Assembly: GCA_051252075.1 (NCBI GenBank) | Contig: JBPOFU010000106.1 | Span: 1 to 9,020, forward strand | Origin: Oceanococcus sp051252075 | GTDB lineage: Bacteria > Pseudomonadota > Gammaproteobacteria > Nevskiales > Oceanococcaceae | Length of the DNA stretch: 9,020 bases | Reading direction: 5' to 3' | Shown here: piece by piece, positions 1 through 7,482 of the stretch | How positions within the stretch are numbered: position 1 is the stretch's first letter | How the letters are laid out: each line of letters starts with the position of its first letter | Translations under genes and position numbers: made by a program | Notes under the pieces: model-generated | The model's input: only the letters and a program-made list of their open reading frames with translations | Database searches by the model: none | Told to the model about the DNA's origin: nothing

Positions 1-1
1 T

Positions 2-856
2 ACCAATCATGATTTCATGAGCGGCTATACGACCACCGCCGTTTTTCTTAAGCAGCGTTTGTGAAATCACTGAACGCAATGATTCCGAAAGCATGGCGCG
101 GATCATGTCTTTTTCTGCTGCCGGAAAGACATCCACAATACGGTCTATGGTCTTCGCCGCAGAACTGGTGTGCAGCGTGCCAAAAACCAAATGCCCAGTT
201 TCCGCCGCAGACAAGGCCAGTCGTATAGTTTCCAAATCGCGCATTTCCCCCACCAGAATCACATCGGGATCTTCACGTAAAGCCGACCGCAATGCTTCAC
301 TAAAGCCCAAAGTGTCGCGGTGGACTTCGCGTTGGTTGATCAGACAACGTTTGGACTGATGCACAAATTCAATCGGATCTTCCACAGTCAAAATATGCCC
401 GTAGTCGTTCTCATTGATGTAGTTCACGATTGCAGCCAGCGTGGTTGACTTACCCGACCCCGTTGGCCCAGTGACTAAGACAATACCGCGCGGTGTTTTG
501 GCGATGTCTTGAAAAATCTTTGGAGCATTGAGATCTTCCAAAGTCAAAATGGTGGACGGAATGGTACGAAAGACCCCACCAGACCCACGATTATGATTAA
601 AAGCATTCACACGAAAGCGCGCAACGCCTGGAATTTCAAATGAGAAGTCGGTTTCTAAAAATTCGTCATAATCTTTACGTTGTTTATCATTCATGATGTC
701 GTAAAGCATGTCGTGGACTTCTTTGTGATCCATAATCGGCACATTGATACGCCGCATGTCTCCATCCACACGAATCATTGGCTCCATACCGGCCGACAAG
801 TGCAGATCCGAAGCTCCCTGCTTGACGCCGAAAGTCAATAATTGCGCAATATCCAT
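2..856 (-). CDS. pilT: Type IV pilus retraction ATPase PilT (partial, C-terminus off the window)
   Basis: PilT is the cytoplasmic hexameric ATPase that depolymerises type IV pili and so drives pilus retraction and twitching. Reading leftward from ATG 856, 285 codons are open and the gene leaves the window before its stop. The family is about 345 residues long, so roughly 60 C-terminal residues are missing. Visible motifs are the Walker A loop GPTGSGKST at residues 130-138, the Asp box VEDPIEF near 158-164, Walker B with ILVGEMRD at 200-207, and the His box GHLVFGTLHTSS at 221-232. The N-terminus (QGASDLHLSAG) is typical of PilT. A GGGGA ribosome-binding sequence lies four bases before the ATG. 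The paralogue PilU is less likely because the divergent yggS neighbour is the usual companion of pilT. The identification rests on motifs and on recalled family sequence. Confidence 0.96.
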   Translation of the reverse strand, partial: MDIAQLLTFGVKQGASDLHLSAGMEPMIRVDGDMRRINVPIMDHKEVHDMLYDIMNDKQRKDYDEFLETDFSFEIPGVARFRVNAFNHNRGSGGVFRTIPSTILTLEDLNAPKIFQDIAKTPRGIVLVTGPTGSGKSTTLAAIVNYINENDYGHILTVEDPIEFVHQSKRCLINQREVHRDTLGFSEALRSALREDPDVILVGEMRDLETIRLALSAAETGHLVFGTLHTSSAAKTIDRIVDVFPAAEKDMIRAMLSESLRSVISQTLLKKNGGGRIAAHEIMIG

Positions 857-880
857 AGTGTCCCCAGTAAAACATCACAA
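857..880. promoter_or_regulatory. 24-base divergent spacer between pilT and yggS
   Basis: Only 24 bases separate the two start codons, so the promoters of both genes must lie at least partly inside the neighbouring coding sequences. The minus-strand ribosome-binding sequence of pilT (GGGGA, 861-865) is within it. For yggS, a TTGACG hexamer lies inside pilT at 822-827, but no good -10 box follows at normal spacing. The promoters are therefore inferred to exist here but are not located. Confidence 0.4.
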
Positions 881-1600
881 ATGACAAGCACAACGCTATC
901 GGCAAACGAGCGCAGTGGCAACCAAATCCTCCAGCGCTTGGAAAATTTACAAAGCCGCATCCAATCCGCCTGCCGACAGGCTGGGCGTAGTAGCAATGAA
1001 ATTACGCTGCTTCCTGTGAGTAAAACGCAAAATGCCGCGACGTTAAAGAGCGCATGGTGGTTAGGTTTGCGCTGTTTTGGCGAAAACTATCTGCAAGAAG
1101 CAGAAAATAAAATTGCCGCGCTACCGGACGATATCGAATGGCACTTCATCGGTCCCCTGCAATCCAATAAGACGCGTCAAGTCGCGCAGCTATTTGATTG
1201 GGTGCACAGTGTGGACCGATTAAAAGTTGCCCAACGCCTATCCCAGCAAAGACCTATTGAGCGAGGGCCACTCAACATTTGCATACAAGTGAACATTAAC
1301 AATGAAGCCAGCAAATCCGGCGTCAGCGCAAATGAATTGCCAGCCCTAGTGGAGGCTTTGCTGCCCTTGGAAAATTTACGCATCCAAGGCTTAATGTGCC
1401 TGCCATTAGCCTCGACTGTACTCACGCAACAACGCGCTAGCTTTCGCGCCATGCGTGAATTGCGAGACAATGTACTGCCCGACGCGCCAGTCCTGTCAAT
1501 GGGCATGTCCTCCGATTTGGAAGCCGCCATTGCCGAAGGCAGCACCCTGATTCGTATCGGAACCGCTTTATTCGGCCCCAGATCCAGCACCAAACCATGA
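881..1600 (+). CDS. yggS: PLP homeostasis protein, YggS/PROSC family
   Basis: This is a small cytoplasmic pyridoxal-phosphate-binding protein. It resembles the N-terminal barrel of alanine racemase, lacks a known enzymatic reaction, and helps keep PLP and amino-acid pools balanced. The 239-residue product compares with 234 in E. coli. The PLP lysine is K48 in LLPVSKTQ. Other family signatures are GENYLQE at 68-74, HFIGPLQSNK at 88-97, the phosphate-binding MGMSSD at 207-212 and RIGTALFG at 225-232. I chose ATG 881; an in-frame TTG at 842 would add 13 residues and overlap pilT head to head. Even with ATG 881 the N-terminus is about 12 residues longer than in E. coli, and no clear ribosome-binding site precedes it. 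The stop overlaps the rpiA start in ATGA, so the two are probably co-translated. Confidence 0.94.
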   Translation: MTSTTLSANERSGNQILQRLENLQSRIQSACRQAGRSSNEITLLPVSKTQNAATLKSAWWLGLRCFGENYLQEAENKIAALPDDIEWHFIGPLQSNKTRQVAQLFDWVHSVDRLKVAQRLSQQRPIERGPLNICIQVNINNEASKSGVSANELPALVEALLPLENLRIQGLMCLPLASTVLTQQRASFRAMRELRDNVLPDAPVLSMGMSSDLEAAIAEGSTLIRIGTALFGPRSSTKP

Positions 1601-2253
1601 CCAATCAAGATGCGATGAAGCAAGCTGCCGCCGAGGCCGCTATCGAATCGGTGGAAGACGACATGATCGTGGGCGTCGGCACCGGCTCCACTGTGAACTT
1701 CTTTATCGATGCTTTGGCCAAAATTAAAGGGCGCATTCAAGGGGCCGTTTCCAGTTCACAGGTCTCAACGCAACGCATGCAGGCACTAGGCATACGCGTG
1801 CTCGAACTGAATGAAGCGGGCACATTGCCTCTGTATGTCGATGGTGCCGACGAAACCAATAGCCAACGACAGCTAATCAAGGGCGGTGGCGGAGCGCTTA
1901 CCCGCGAAAAAATCGTTGCCGCCGCCAGCGAAGAGTTTATTTGCGTGGTTGATGCCAGCAAACAGGTCGAATTCCTAGGGCGCTTTCCCCTACCGGTCGA
2001 AGTGATACCCATGGCACGCAGCTATGTGGCCCGCGAGTTGGTCAAGCTCGGCGGCCAGCCGAAAATACGCTCCGGTTTTATCACTGATAATGGCAATGAA
2101 ATTTTGGATATCCACGGCCTGCGCATTGCAGATGCCATCGCGCTAGAAAGCCAAATCAATCAACTCACCGGCGTGGTGTGCTGCGGTCTGTTTGCGCAAC
2201 GCCCAGCGGATAAAGTCATTATGGCGAGCAGCGAAGGTTTGAAAACGTTTTAG
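1597..2253 (+). CDS. rpiA: Ribose-5-phosphate isomerase A
   Basis: RpiA interconverts ribulose 5-phosphate and ribose 5-phosphate in the non-oxidative pentose phosphate pathway, supplying ribose for nucleotides. At 218 residues it matches the E. coli enzyme (219). The phosphate-binding GVGTGST is at residues 26-32, DGADE at 82-86 and KGGGGALTREK at 95-105. These hold the counterparts of E. coli Asp81, Asp84, Lys94 and the catalytic Glu103, each shifted by one position (D82, D85, K95, E104). The ATG overlaps the yggS stop by four bases, which suggests translational coupling and decides the start. The gene ends 21 bases before the converging murU. Its pairing with yggS is not an arrangement I know as common. 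The catalytic residues are intact, so I expect an active enzyme. Confidence 0.97.
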   Translation: MTNQDAMKQAAAEAAIESVEDDMIVGVGTGSTVNFFIDALAKIKGRIQGAVSSSQVSTQRMQALGIRVLELNEAGTLPLYVDGADETNSQRQLIKGGGGALTREKIVAAASEEFICVVDASKQVEFLGRFPLPVEVIPMARSYVARELVKLGGQPKIRSGFITDNGNEILDIHGLRIADAIALESQINQLTGVVCCGLFAQRPADKVIMASSEGLKTF

Positions 2254-2274
2254 ACGCATTGCCCCCAGTTCAAG

Positions 2275-2949
2275 CTAGGCCAACTGAGCACGTAGCAGCT
2301 CTAGCCGCTCTGGCGTCCCTACATCCGTCCACATGCCTTGATGGTATTGGCCAGTGGCCGTCTGCTGATGGATAGCCTCACGCAACAATGGCGCCAAAGC
2401 AAAGCGGCCTGGCTCCTGCCCGGCGAACAAGGCCCGCTGCAGCAAGCCAATCCCAGCGTAAGTCAGACGTTTACCTTGCAGGGCCAATTGACCGTTCGGG
2501 CACAAAGCAAAATCGCCATCTGGGTTATGCGCTGGATTATCGACCATCAATAAATGCGTTGTTGCCCCTGCTGGCCAAGCCTCAACGCGCTGACGCAAGG
2601 ACTGAAAATCAAAGTCGCAATAGACGTCCGCATTGAGCACAAAAAATGCTTGCTCACCAAAATGCTTCAGCACCTTGAAAATACCGCCGCCTGTTTCCAG
2701 TCGCTGGCCCTGTTCGTGTGAAAAATGCACTCCAATATCCCAGCGCCAGTTGGCCTGTAGGTGCGATTGAATCTTGTCACCCAGCCAATTCAGATTAATG
2801 ACGCAATCCGTTACACCAGCCTCCTCAAGCCGATCCAGTGCATGCTCGATGAGCGGCTTCCCAGCCACTTCGATTAACGGTTTGGGGCAAGAGTCCGTTA
2901 ACGGCCGCAAGCGCTCACCGCGCCCTGCAGCCAACAGCATCGCCTTCAT
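2275..2949 (-). CDS. murU: N-acetylmuramate alpha-1-phosphate uridylyltransferase MurU
   Basis: MurU transfers UMP from UTP to MurNAc-1-phosphate, giving UDP-MurNAc in the peptidoglycan recycling shortcut of pseudomonads and many other Gram-negatives. The product has 224 residues, close to the family's usual length, and forms a single nucleotidyltransferase domain. The N-terminus LAAGRGERLRPLT (residues 6-18) followed by PKP (22-24) is the nucleotide-binding signature. ETGGG lies at 85-89, NADVYCD at 106-112 with the probable metal-binding Asp108, and WTDVGTPERL near the C-terminus. Its ATG overlaps the stop of amgK by four bases, which fixes the start and implies coupled translation. Other sugar-phosphate nucleotidyltransferases such as GlmU or RfbA share the first motif, but the short length and the amgK partner favour MurU. 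Confidence 0.93.
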   Translation of the reverse strand: MKAMLLAAGRGERLRPLTDSCPKPLIEVAGKPLIEHALDRLEEAGVTDCVINLNWLGDKIQSHLQANWRWDIGVHFSHEQGQRLETGGGIFKVLKHFGEQAFFVLNADVYCDFDFQSLRQRVEAWPAGATTHLLMVDNPAHNPDGDFALCPNGQLALQGKRLTYAGIGLLQRALFAGQEPGRFALAPLLREAIHQQTATGQYHQGMWTDVGTPERLELLRAQLA

Positions 2950-3947
2950 GCAAGATAGTCCTCGGCAATATCATGCAGCAGCGCAAGCTCAGGGTATTGC
3001 GCCGCCACCTGAGCCACATAGCCGAGCGTGCGTGGCACATCATTCAAATAGGCCGATTTTCCATCGCGGTGGTTCAAGCGGGCAAAGATCCCTATCGCTT
3101 TGAGATGGCGCTGCAAGCCCATCCAATCAAAATCTTGAGCAAATTCTTCTTCGCTGGGCACTAAAATACCGGCCGCCCGCGAGCGCTCAAGATAATAGCC
3201 ACACCATTGATCCACTTGCTCTTTGGGCCAAGCAATGTAGCAATCACGCAATAACGACACTAGGTCATAACTGAGCGGTCCACATACAGCGTCCTGAAAA
3301 TCCAAAATACCGAATGGCTGTTGCTGTGACCACATCAGATTGCGCGAATGATAGTCCCGGTGTACAAAAACTTGCGTTTGTTTCGTTGCCCGCGCAATGA
3401 GCAACTGACACAGCTCATCCCAGGCCTGCTGTTCTGCAGCACTGAGCACGCGCTGATGATGTACGCCCAAATACCAATCATGAAATAAAGCCAGTTCGCG
3501 CAACAACAATCCTGCGCTATATGCCGGCAAGCTCGCGCAAGGTGTCGCTTGAATTAGCAATAAGCTATCAATCGCCTTGCGGTAAGCCTGATCCGCATTT
3601 TCGGCATTCAAAGCGCTCAAGAAGGTGCTGTCACCCAAATCATCCAACAACAAAAACCCTTGCTCTATATCCTTTTTCAGTACTTTTGGCACGCGCACAC
3701 CGGCGTCAATTAAAGCCTGACTCACCGCCACAAAAGGGCGACAATCCTCCTGCGCTGGCGGCGCATCCATGACGATGTAGCTATCCGCTGGTGATTGATT
3801 GGCCAGCTCGCCCGAAAATACGCGAAAATAACGCCGAAAGCTGGCATCGCTAGATGCAGGCACCGGCTCACTGTGGTCAGGCAGAACCTTGTCCAACCAA
3901 GGCAGCAGTATTTGTAGTCGTGTGTCCTGGCAGATGTCGCTGGTCAT
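2946..3947 (-). CDS. amgK: N-acetylmuramate/N-acetylglucosamine kinase AmgK
   Basis: AmgK is a cytoplasmic anomeric sugar kinase that phosphorylates MurNAc (and GlcNAc) at C1 to feed MurU. The 333-residue product has the aminoglycoside-phosphotransferase-like fold: an N-terminal lobe with SSDASFRRYFRV (residues 32-43), then the catalytic loop HRDYHSRNL at 196-204 (Asp198 the likely base), and the metal-binding LDFQDA at 215-220. Annotation pipelines often call this family an aminoglycoside phosphotransferase; the murU overlap and the position beside lptD make the cell-wall recycling role much more likely. The ATG at 3947 lies 21 bases from the divergent lptD start. No strong ribosome-binding site is visible. 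A TAGAAT hexamer on the same strand is a possible -10 box. Confidence 0.93.
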   Translation of the reverse strand: MTSDICQDTRLQILLPWLDKVLPDHSEPVPASSDASFRRYFRVFSGELANQSPADSYIVMDAPPAQEDCRPFVAVSQALIDAGVRVPKVLKKDIEQGFLLLDDLGDSTFLSALNAENADQAYRKAIDSLLLIQATPCASLPAYSAGLLLRELALFHDWYLGVHHQRVLSAAEQQAWDELCQLLIARATKQTQVFVHRDYHSRNLMWSQQQPFGILDFQDAVCGPLSYDLVSLLRDCYIAWPKEQVDQWCGYYLERSRAAGILVPSEEEFAQDFDWMGLQRHLKAIGIFARLNHRDGKSAYLNDVPRTLGYVAQVAAQYPELALLHDIAEDYLA

Positions 3948-3968
3948 TCAATCGTCACGGGAAAGGTT

Positions 3969-6131
3969 TTGCGCGGATTCTACCGAATGTGCGGCACATT
4001 GCTGCTAACAGCACTGCCGTCGCTTGCTTGGTCGCAGCAATCCTGTGGCAGTCTGACCGCGAATCAACGCGGCTACGCCGAACAGCTGGTGGACGACGCC
4101 GCATTGCATGCCGACGCTGGGCAAGTGGACTTGCAGGCCTATGGCATTTCCCGTTTAAGCGGTGGAGCGCGGTTACGCTTTGGTCGAGAAATCCTGCTAG
4201 CAGACGATGTTCAATACGAACATGCCAAGAGACGCATTGATGTATTCGGACAAACTTTGTTTGAAAGTGACGCCTTACAAGTGCGTGCACTAGGCGCGCA
4301 AATTCGCTTGGATGAGCAGCAGGCCAGCTTCGACAATGCTCAATACATCGCCTATGCCGCCGGTGCGCGTGGCGCAGCCGGAAAACTCCAAGCCAATGGT
4401 CCCAACCAAATTCGACTCGAAGCGGTGCGCTACACCACGTGCGCAGAGGACGACGAGGCTTGGGTCCTAGAAAGTGACGAAATTCGCTTAGATGCCAACA
4501 AAGGCATGGGCTCGGCACGCAATGCTCGGCTGCGCTTCATGGGAGTTCCTATTTTCTGGGCACCGGTACTGTACTTCCCAGTGGGCGATCAGCGGCAGAC
4601 AGGCTTGCTGCCGCCGCGTATAGGGGAAAATGGCAATACCGGCTTGGATATCAGCCTACCGATTTACTTTAATTTGGCGCCGCAAGCCGATTTACTGCTT
4701 ACCCCACGCTATATGGCAACGCGCGGCTTGCAACTGGCCGCGACAGCACGCTATCTATGGCCGCACAGTTCATTTGAAAGCACCGCTGAGTGGCTGGGTA
4801 ATGACGAACAAACCAGCGAAAAACGATACCTAGTCTCCAATCAAATTGAAGGTGGCACGCGACAGCACTGGAACTGGCAGGTCAACTACACACGCTTAAG
4901 TGACATTGAATATCTTTCCGATCTAGAGCCCGAAGGCATTGATCCGGCACAAAACCAACTGCCACGCTACGCAAGACTGAGCTACGCCCACGAGAAGCTA
5001 GGCCTAGAAGCTGTTATCAGCGCGCATGACTATCAAAGCTTGTTGCCTTCAAGCAGCAGCAACACGCGGCCCTATGAACGCGTGCCTGAATTCAATCTGA
5101 ATTGGCGACGCGGCTACGCCAATGGTCGCGTTCGCCCTAGCTTGCGTCTCAACGCTGTGCAATTTCGCCGTGATGATTCGATTAGCGCATGGCGAGGTGA
5201 CACCAAAATCGCCTTGGACTGGCGTTTGGATAGCCCGCAAGCCTTTGCATCAGCGCATACCGATTATCGCTACACCACGTGGCAAGTCGCGCAAACAGCC
5301 GCAAGCGATGAATCATTTGAACGCCAACTCCCCAGCCTGCAAGCCAGCACTGGCCTGAACTTTATTCGCCTAGGAAAGCAGGGAAATTTCCAAACGCTGA
5401 CGCCGCAAATCACCTATTTGTTCGTTCCCCACCGAGACCAAGATGGCCTCCCCATCTTTGACGCCGCATTACCCGACTTCTCTTTCGATCAACTCTTTGC
5501 ACTCAACCGCTTTAGTGGCACCGATCGTGTTGCCGATGCCAATCTAATCACCACGGCCCTGCGGACAGACTGGTTTTCTGACGGCGGCAAACAGCGCAGG
5601 CTCAGCGGCAAGCTCGGCGTGCAATGGCGCTTGGACTCCGCCATAGTCACCCTGCCAGGGGAGCAGCCCGCCCAATCCGGCAGCTCCGATTGGTTGGGCG
5701 AGCTGGACTACGCGCTGAACCAACGCTTAAGCACGCAATTGGTAGGCCAATGGAATGCGGAAGAAAACCGCATGGACCAAAGCTCAGTAGCTTTTCGCTA
5801 TAGCTACAACGAAAATAAATTTGCTTATCTCGCCTATCGCTTTCGCCGCAACAATTACGAACAGACCGATGCCATCGTATCTCTACCCATCAGCAGTCGC
5901 TGGAATGTTGCGGCACGGTGGACCTATTCCATAGCAGAACGCCGCAGTCTCGAAGCCCTTGGAGGCTTGGAATACAAAAGTTGTTGCTGGGGTGCACAGG
6001 TGGCTTGGCGGCGTTATTTGTCCAGTAATGGTGGAGAATTCGACTCCTCAATTTATGTTCAATTGGAACTCAATGGCCTTGGCAAGATCGGACAAGGTCT
6101 AGATCGCCTGCTAACGCGTGATATTCTGTAG
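3969..6131 (+). CDS. lptD: LPS-assembly outer-membrane protein LptD
   Basis: LptD is the outer-membrane beta-barrel that, with the lipoprotein LptE, inserts LPS into the outer leaflet. The 720-residue product begins with a signal peptide (residues 1 to about 22: Arg-rich start, hydrophobic TLLLTALPSLA, probable cut after AWS). An LptA-like jellyroll domain spans roughly residues 40-180, followed by the conserved LYFPVGDQRQTGLLPPR at 200-216 and a long barrel rich in alternating aromatic strands. The four disulfide cysteines are present: C26, C157 and the C672-C673 pair. I chose TTG 3969 because the next start, ATG 3987, would remove both arginines of the signal peptide; GGGA at 3959-3962 is a plausible ribosome-binding site. 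It is shorter than E. coli (784) or Pseudomonas aeruginosa (924). The downstream surA order is canonical. Confidence 0.96.
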   Translation: MRGFYRMCGTLLLTALPSLAWSQQSCGSLTANQRGYAEQLVDDAALHADAGQVDLQAYGISRLSGGARLRFGREILLADDVQYEHAKRRIDVFGQTLFESDALQVRALGAQIRLDEQQASFDNAQYIAYAAGARGAAGKLQANGPNQIRLEAVRYTTCAEDDEAWVLESDEIRLDANKGMGSARNARLRFMGVPIFWAPVLYFPVGDQRQTGLLPPRIGENGNTGLDISLPIYFNLAPQADLLLTPRYMATRGLQLAATARYLWPHSSFESTAEWLGNDEQTSEKRYLVSNQIEGGTRQHWNWQVNYTRLSDIEYLSDLEPEGIDPAQNQLPRYARLSYAHEKLGLEAVISAHDYQSLLPSSSSNTRPYERVPEFNLNWRRGYANGRVRPSLRLNAVQFRRDDSISAWRGDTKIALDWRLDSPQAFASAHTDYRYTTWQVAQTAASDESFERQLPSLQASTGLNFIRLGKQGNFQTLTPQITYLFVPHRDQDGLPIFDAALPDFSFDQLFALNRFSGTDRVADANLITTALRTDWFSDGGKQRRLSGKLGVQWRLDSAIVTLPGEQPAQSGSSDWLGELDYALNQRLSTQLVGQWNAEENRMDQSSVAFRYSYNENKFAYLAYRFRRNNYEQTDAIVSLPISSRWNVAARWTYSIAERRSLEALGGLEYKSCCWGAQVAWRRYLSSNGGEFDSSIYVQLELNGLGKIGQGLDRLLTRDIL
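3977..3982 (-). promoter_or_regulatory. Possible -10 box for amgK-murU
   Basis: The minus strand reads TAGAAT here, five of six matches to the sigma-70 -10 consensus, which would put transcription start near 3970 and give amgK a short leader. No convincing -35 hexamer lies 16-18 bases upstream, and the site is inside the lptD signal-peptide codons. It is suggested by position only. Confidence 0.2.
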
Positions 6132-6139
6132 AACTGCCC

Positions 6140-6154
6140 GCGCCACCCCGGCGC
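6140..6154 (+). promoter_or_regulatory. Small GC hairpin between lptD and surA
   Basis: GCGCC at 6140-6144 and GGCGC at 6150-6154 form a perfect five-pair stem around the five-base loop ACCCC, in the 40-base lptD-surA gap and ending 17 bases before the surA ATG. It is followed by TTATAAAT rather than a run of T, so it is not a standard intrinsic terminator. It might modulate read-through, mRNA decay or surA translation, or it may be chance. Confidence 0.25.
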
Positions 6155-6171
6155 TTATAAATCCAAATTCC

Positions 6172-7482
6172 ATGTCTAAGATGTTTCCACGAGCTTTCCG
6201 TTTCCGCCTCATCGCCCTGCTGCTGCCCGGCGTCCTTTTCACTCAATCCGCATCTGCGGTGCAAGTCTTGGACTACATCGTTGCGGTGGTGAATGATGAA
6301 GTCGTATTGAGTAGCGAACTCAATCAAGCACTAACCCAGGTCAAGGACCAATTTGCCGGTCGCGGCAATCTTCCAGACGAAGACATTTTGCGACGCCAAG
6401 TTTTGGAACGAATCGTCGTCACCAAAGCGCAAGTTCAGCGCGCCCGCCAAGGTGGACTGCGCATTGCGGATGCGGAACTCAATGCCGCCTTGGAAGATAT
6501 CGCTGCTAGAAATGGCATGAGTTTGAATAAATTTGCGTTAGCGCTACGTCGTGAAGGTATCGACTACCTACAGCTGCGCCGCCAAGTGCAAGAAGAATTG
6601 CTGGTTACGCAATTGCGCCAAGCAGAAGTGGATTCGCGCATATCGGTAAGCGACGAAGATGTGCGCTTGTTACTGGAACAACAAGGTGAAAGTGACAAAG
6701 TGGAATACCACTTGGCACACATCCTGATTTCTGTACCTTCAGACGCCAGTCCAGAAATGCGCAAAGCGGCGGCCGAGGAAGCACAACTCGTCGTCAGCAA
6801 AGCACGCTCAGGTGAGGACTTTGCTCAGTTGGCGATTACCCATTCTGACAGCCCACGAGCGCTAGATGGTGGCGATTTGGGATGGCGCCGAGGCAATGCA
6901 CTGCCAACATTGTTCTCTGATGTCGTTCCCGAATTAGCGGACGGTGGCGTCAGCGACCCCATCAATGCCAGCGGTGGGCTGCATATCGTCCAATTGGTGG
7001 AAAAGCGCGGTGCCGAAAGCGGAGCCTTGGTGCGTGAAACACTGGCAAAACACATATTGCTGAAGCCGAATATTCTGCGTAACGAAGCGCAAACGAAAGC
7101 GCGTATAGAAACACTACGTCAGCAAATCACAGATGGTGCCGATTTTGCCGAGTTGGCCCGTGAACATTCCGAAGATCCTGGTTCCGCCAATCAAGGCGGT
7201 GAACTCGGTTGGCAAGGGCCTGAAACCTTTGTGCCTGAATTCCAACGCGCCTTAGACCTACTCGAGCCCGGTGAACTGAGCCCCGCCTTCAAAACACCAT
7301 TTGGTTGGCATATCGCCACGGTACTCGAGCGCCGCGAAAAAGATCGCACTGACGAATTACGTCGCGCTCAAGCGCGCCAAGCCATCTTCCGCCGTAAAGT
7401 CAGTGAAGAACAAGATGTTTGGATTCGCCAACTGCGCGATGAGGCCTACGTCGAATATCGGGATCAGCCCGAAGCCGGTTGA
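6172..7482 (+). CDS. surA: Periplasmic chaperone and peptidyl-prolyl isomerase SurA
   Basis: SurA escorts unfolded outer-membrane proteins, LptD among them, across the periplasm to the BAM complex. From ATG 6172 the product is 436 residues (E. coli 428). It starts with a signal peptide (MSKMFPRAFRFRL, then hydrophobic IALLLPGVLF, probable cut at ASA before VQVLDYIVAVVND). The N-terminal chaperone domain runs to about residue 170. A first parvulin domain starts near 177 (VEYHLAHILIS, later GGDLGWRRG), and a second starts near 288 (AKHILLKPN, later GGELGWQG). A C-terminal helix closes the protein. An upstream in-frame GTG at 6118 would overlap lptD and spoil the signal peptide, so I rejected it; ATG 6181 is a possible alternative. 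No clear ribosome-binding site is seen. The last four bases overlap pdxA. Confidence 0.96.
   Translation: MSKMFPRAFRFRLIALLLPGVLFTQSASAVQVLDYIVAVVNDEVVLSSELNQALTQVKDQFAGRGNLPDEDILRRQVLERIVVTKAQVQRARQGGLRIADAELNAALEDIAARNGMSLNKFALALRREGIDYLQLRRQVQEELLVTQLRQAEVDSRISVSDEDVRLLLEQQGESDKVEYHLAHILISVPSDASPEMRKAAAEEAQLVVSKARSGEDFAQLAITHSDSPRALDGGDLGWRRGNALPTLFSDVVPELADGGVSDPINASGGLHIVQLVEKRGAESGALVRETLAKHILLKPNILRNEAQTKARIETLRQQITDGADFAELAREHSEDPGSANQGGELGWQGPETFVPEFQRALDLLEPGELSPAFKTPFGWHIATVLERREKDRTDELRRAQARQAIFRRKVSEEQDVWIRQLRDEAYVEYRDQPEAG

Noticed and set aside
822..852. Sigma-70 promoter for yggS inside pilT
   Set aside because: TTGACG at 822-827 is a good -35 match, but the hexamers 16-19 bases downstream match the -10 consensus poorly.
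1177..1740. A 187-codon minus-strand open frame across the yggS-rpiA junction
   Set aside because: Both plus-strand genes here have intact catalytic motifs, and the antisense product resembles no family I know.
2254..2274. Possible bidirectional terminator between convergent rpiA and murU
   Set aside because: The 21-base gap has no stem-loop with a T run. AAAACGTTTT at the end of rpiA is palindromic but too short and AT-rich to act as a terminator stem.
3880..3968. Sigma-E promoter for lptD-surA, as known in E. coli
   Set aside because: AGAACCTT near 3883-3890 loosely recalls the GGAACTT -35 box, but no matching -10 element follows at the right spacing.
3955..4518. A 187-codon open frame on the minus strand opposite the 5' part of lptD
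   Set aside because: Its product is rich in Arg, His and Trp with no recognisable motif, and it lies wholly against a clear LptD signal peptide and jellyroll domain. It is an antisense shadow.
6118..6171. Longer SurA starting at GTG 6118
   Set aside because: It would overlap lptD and put 18 residues in front of a well-formed signal peptide that begins at ATG 6172.
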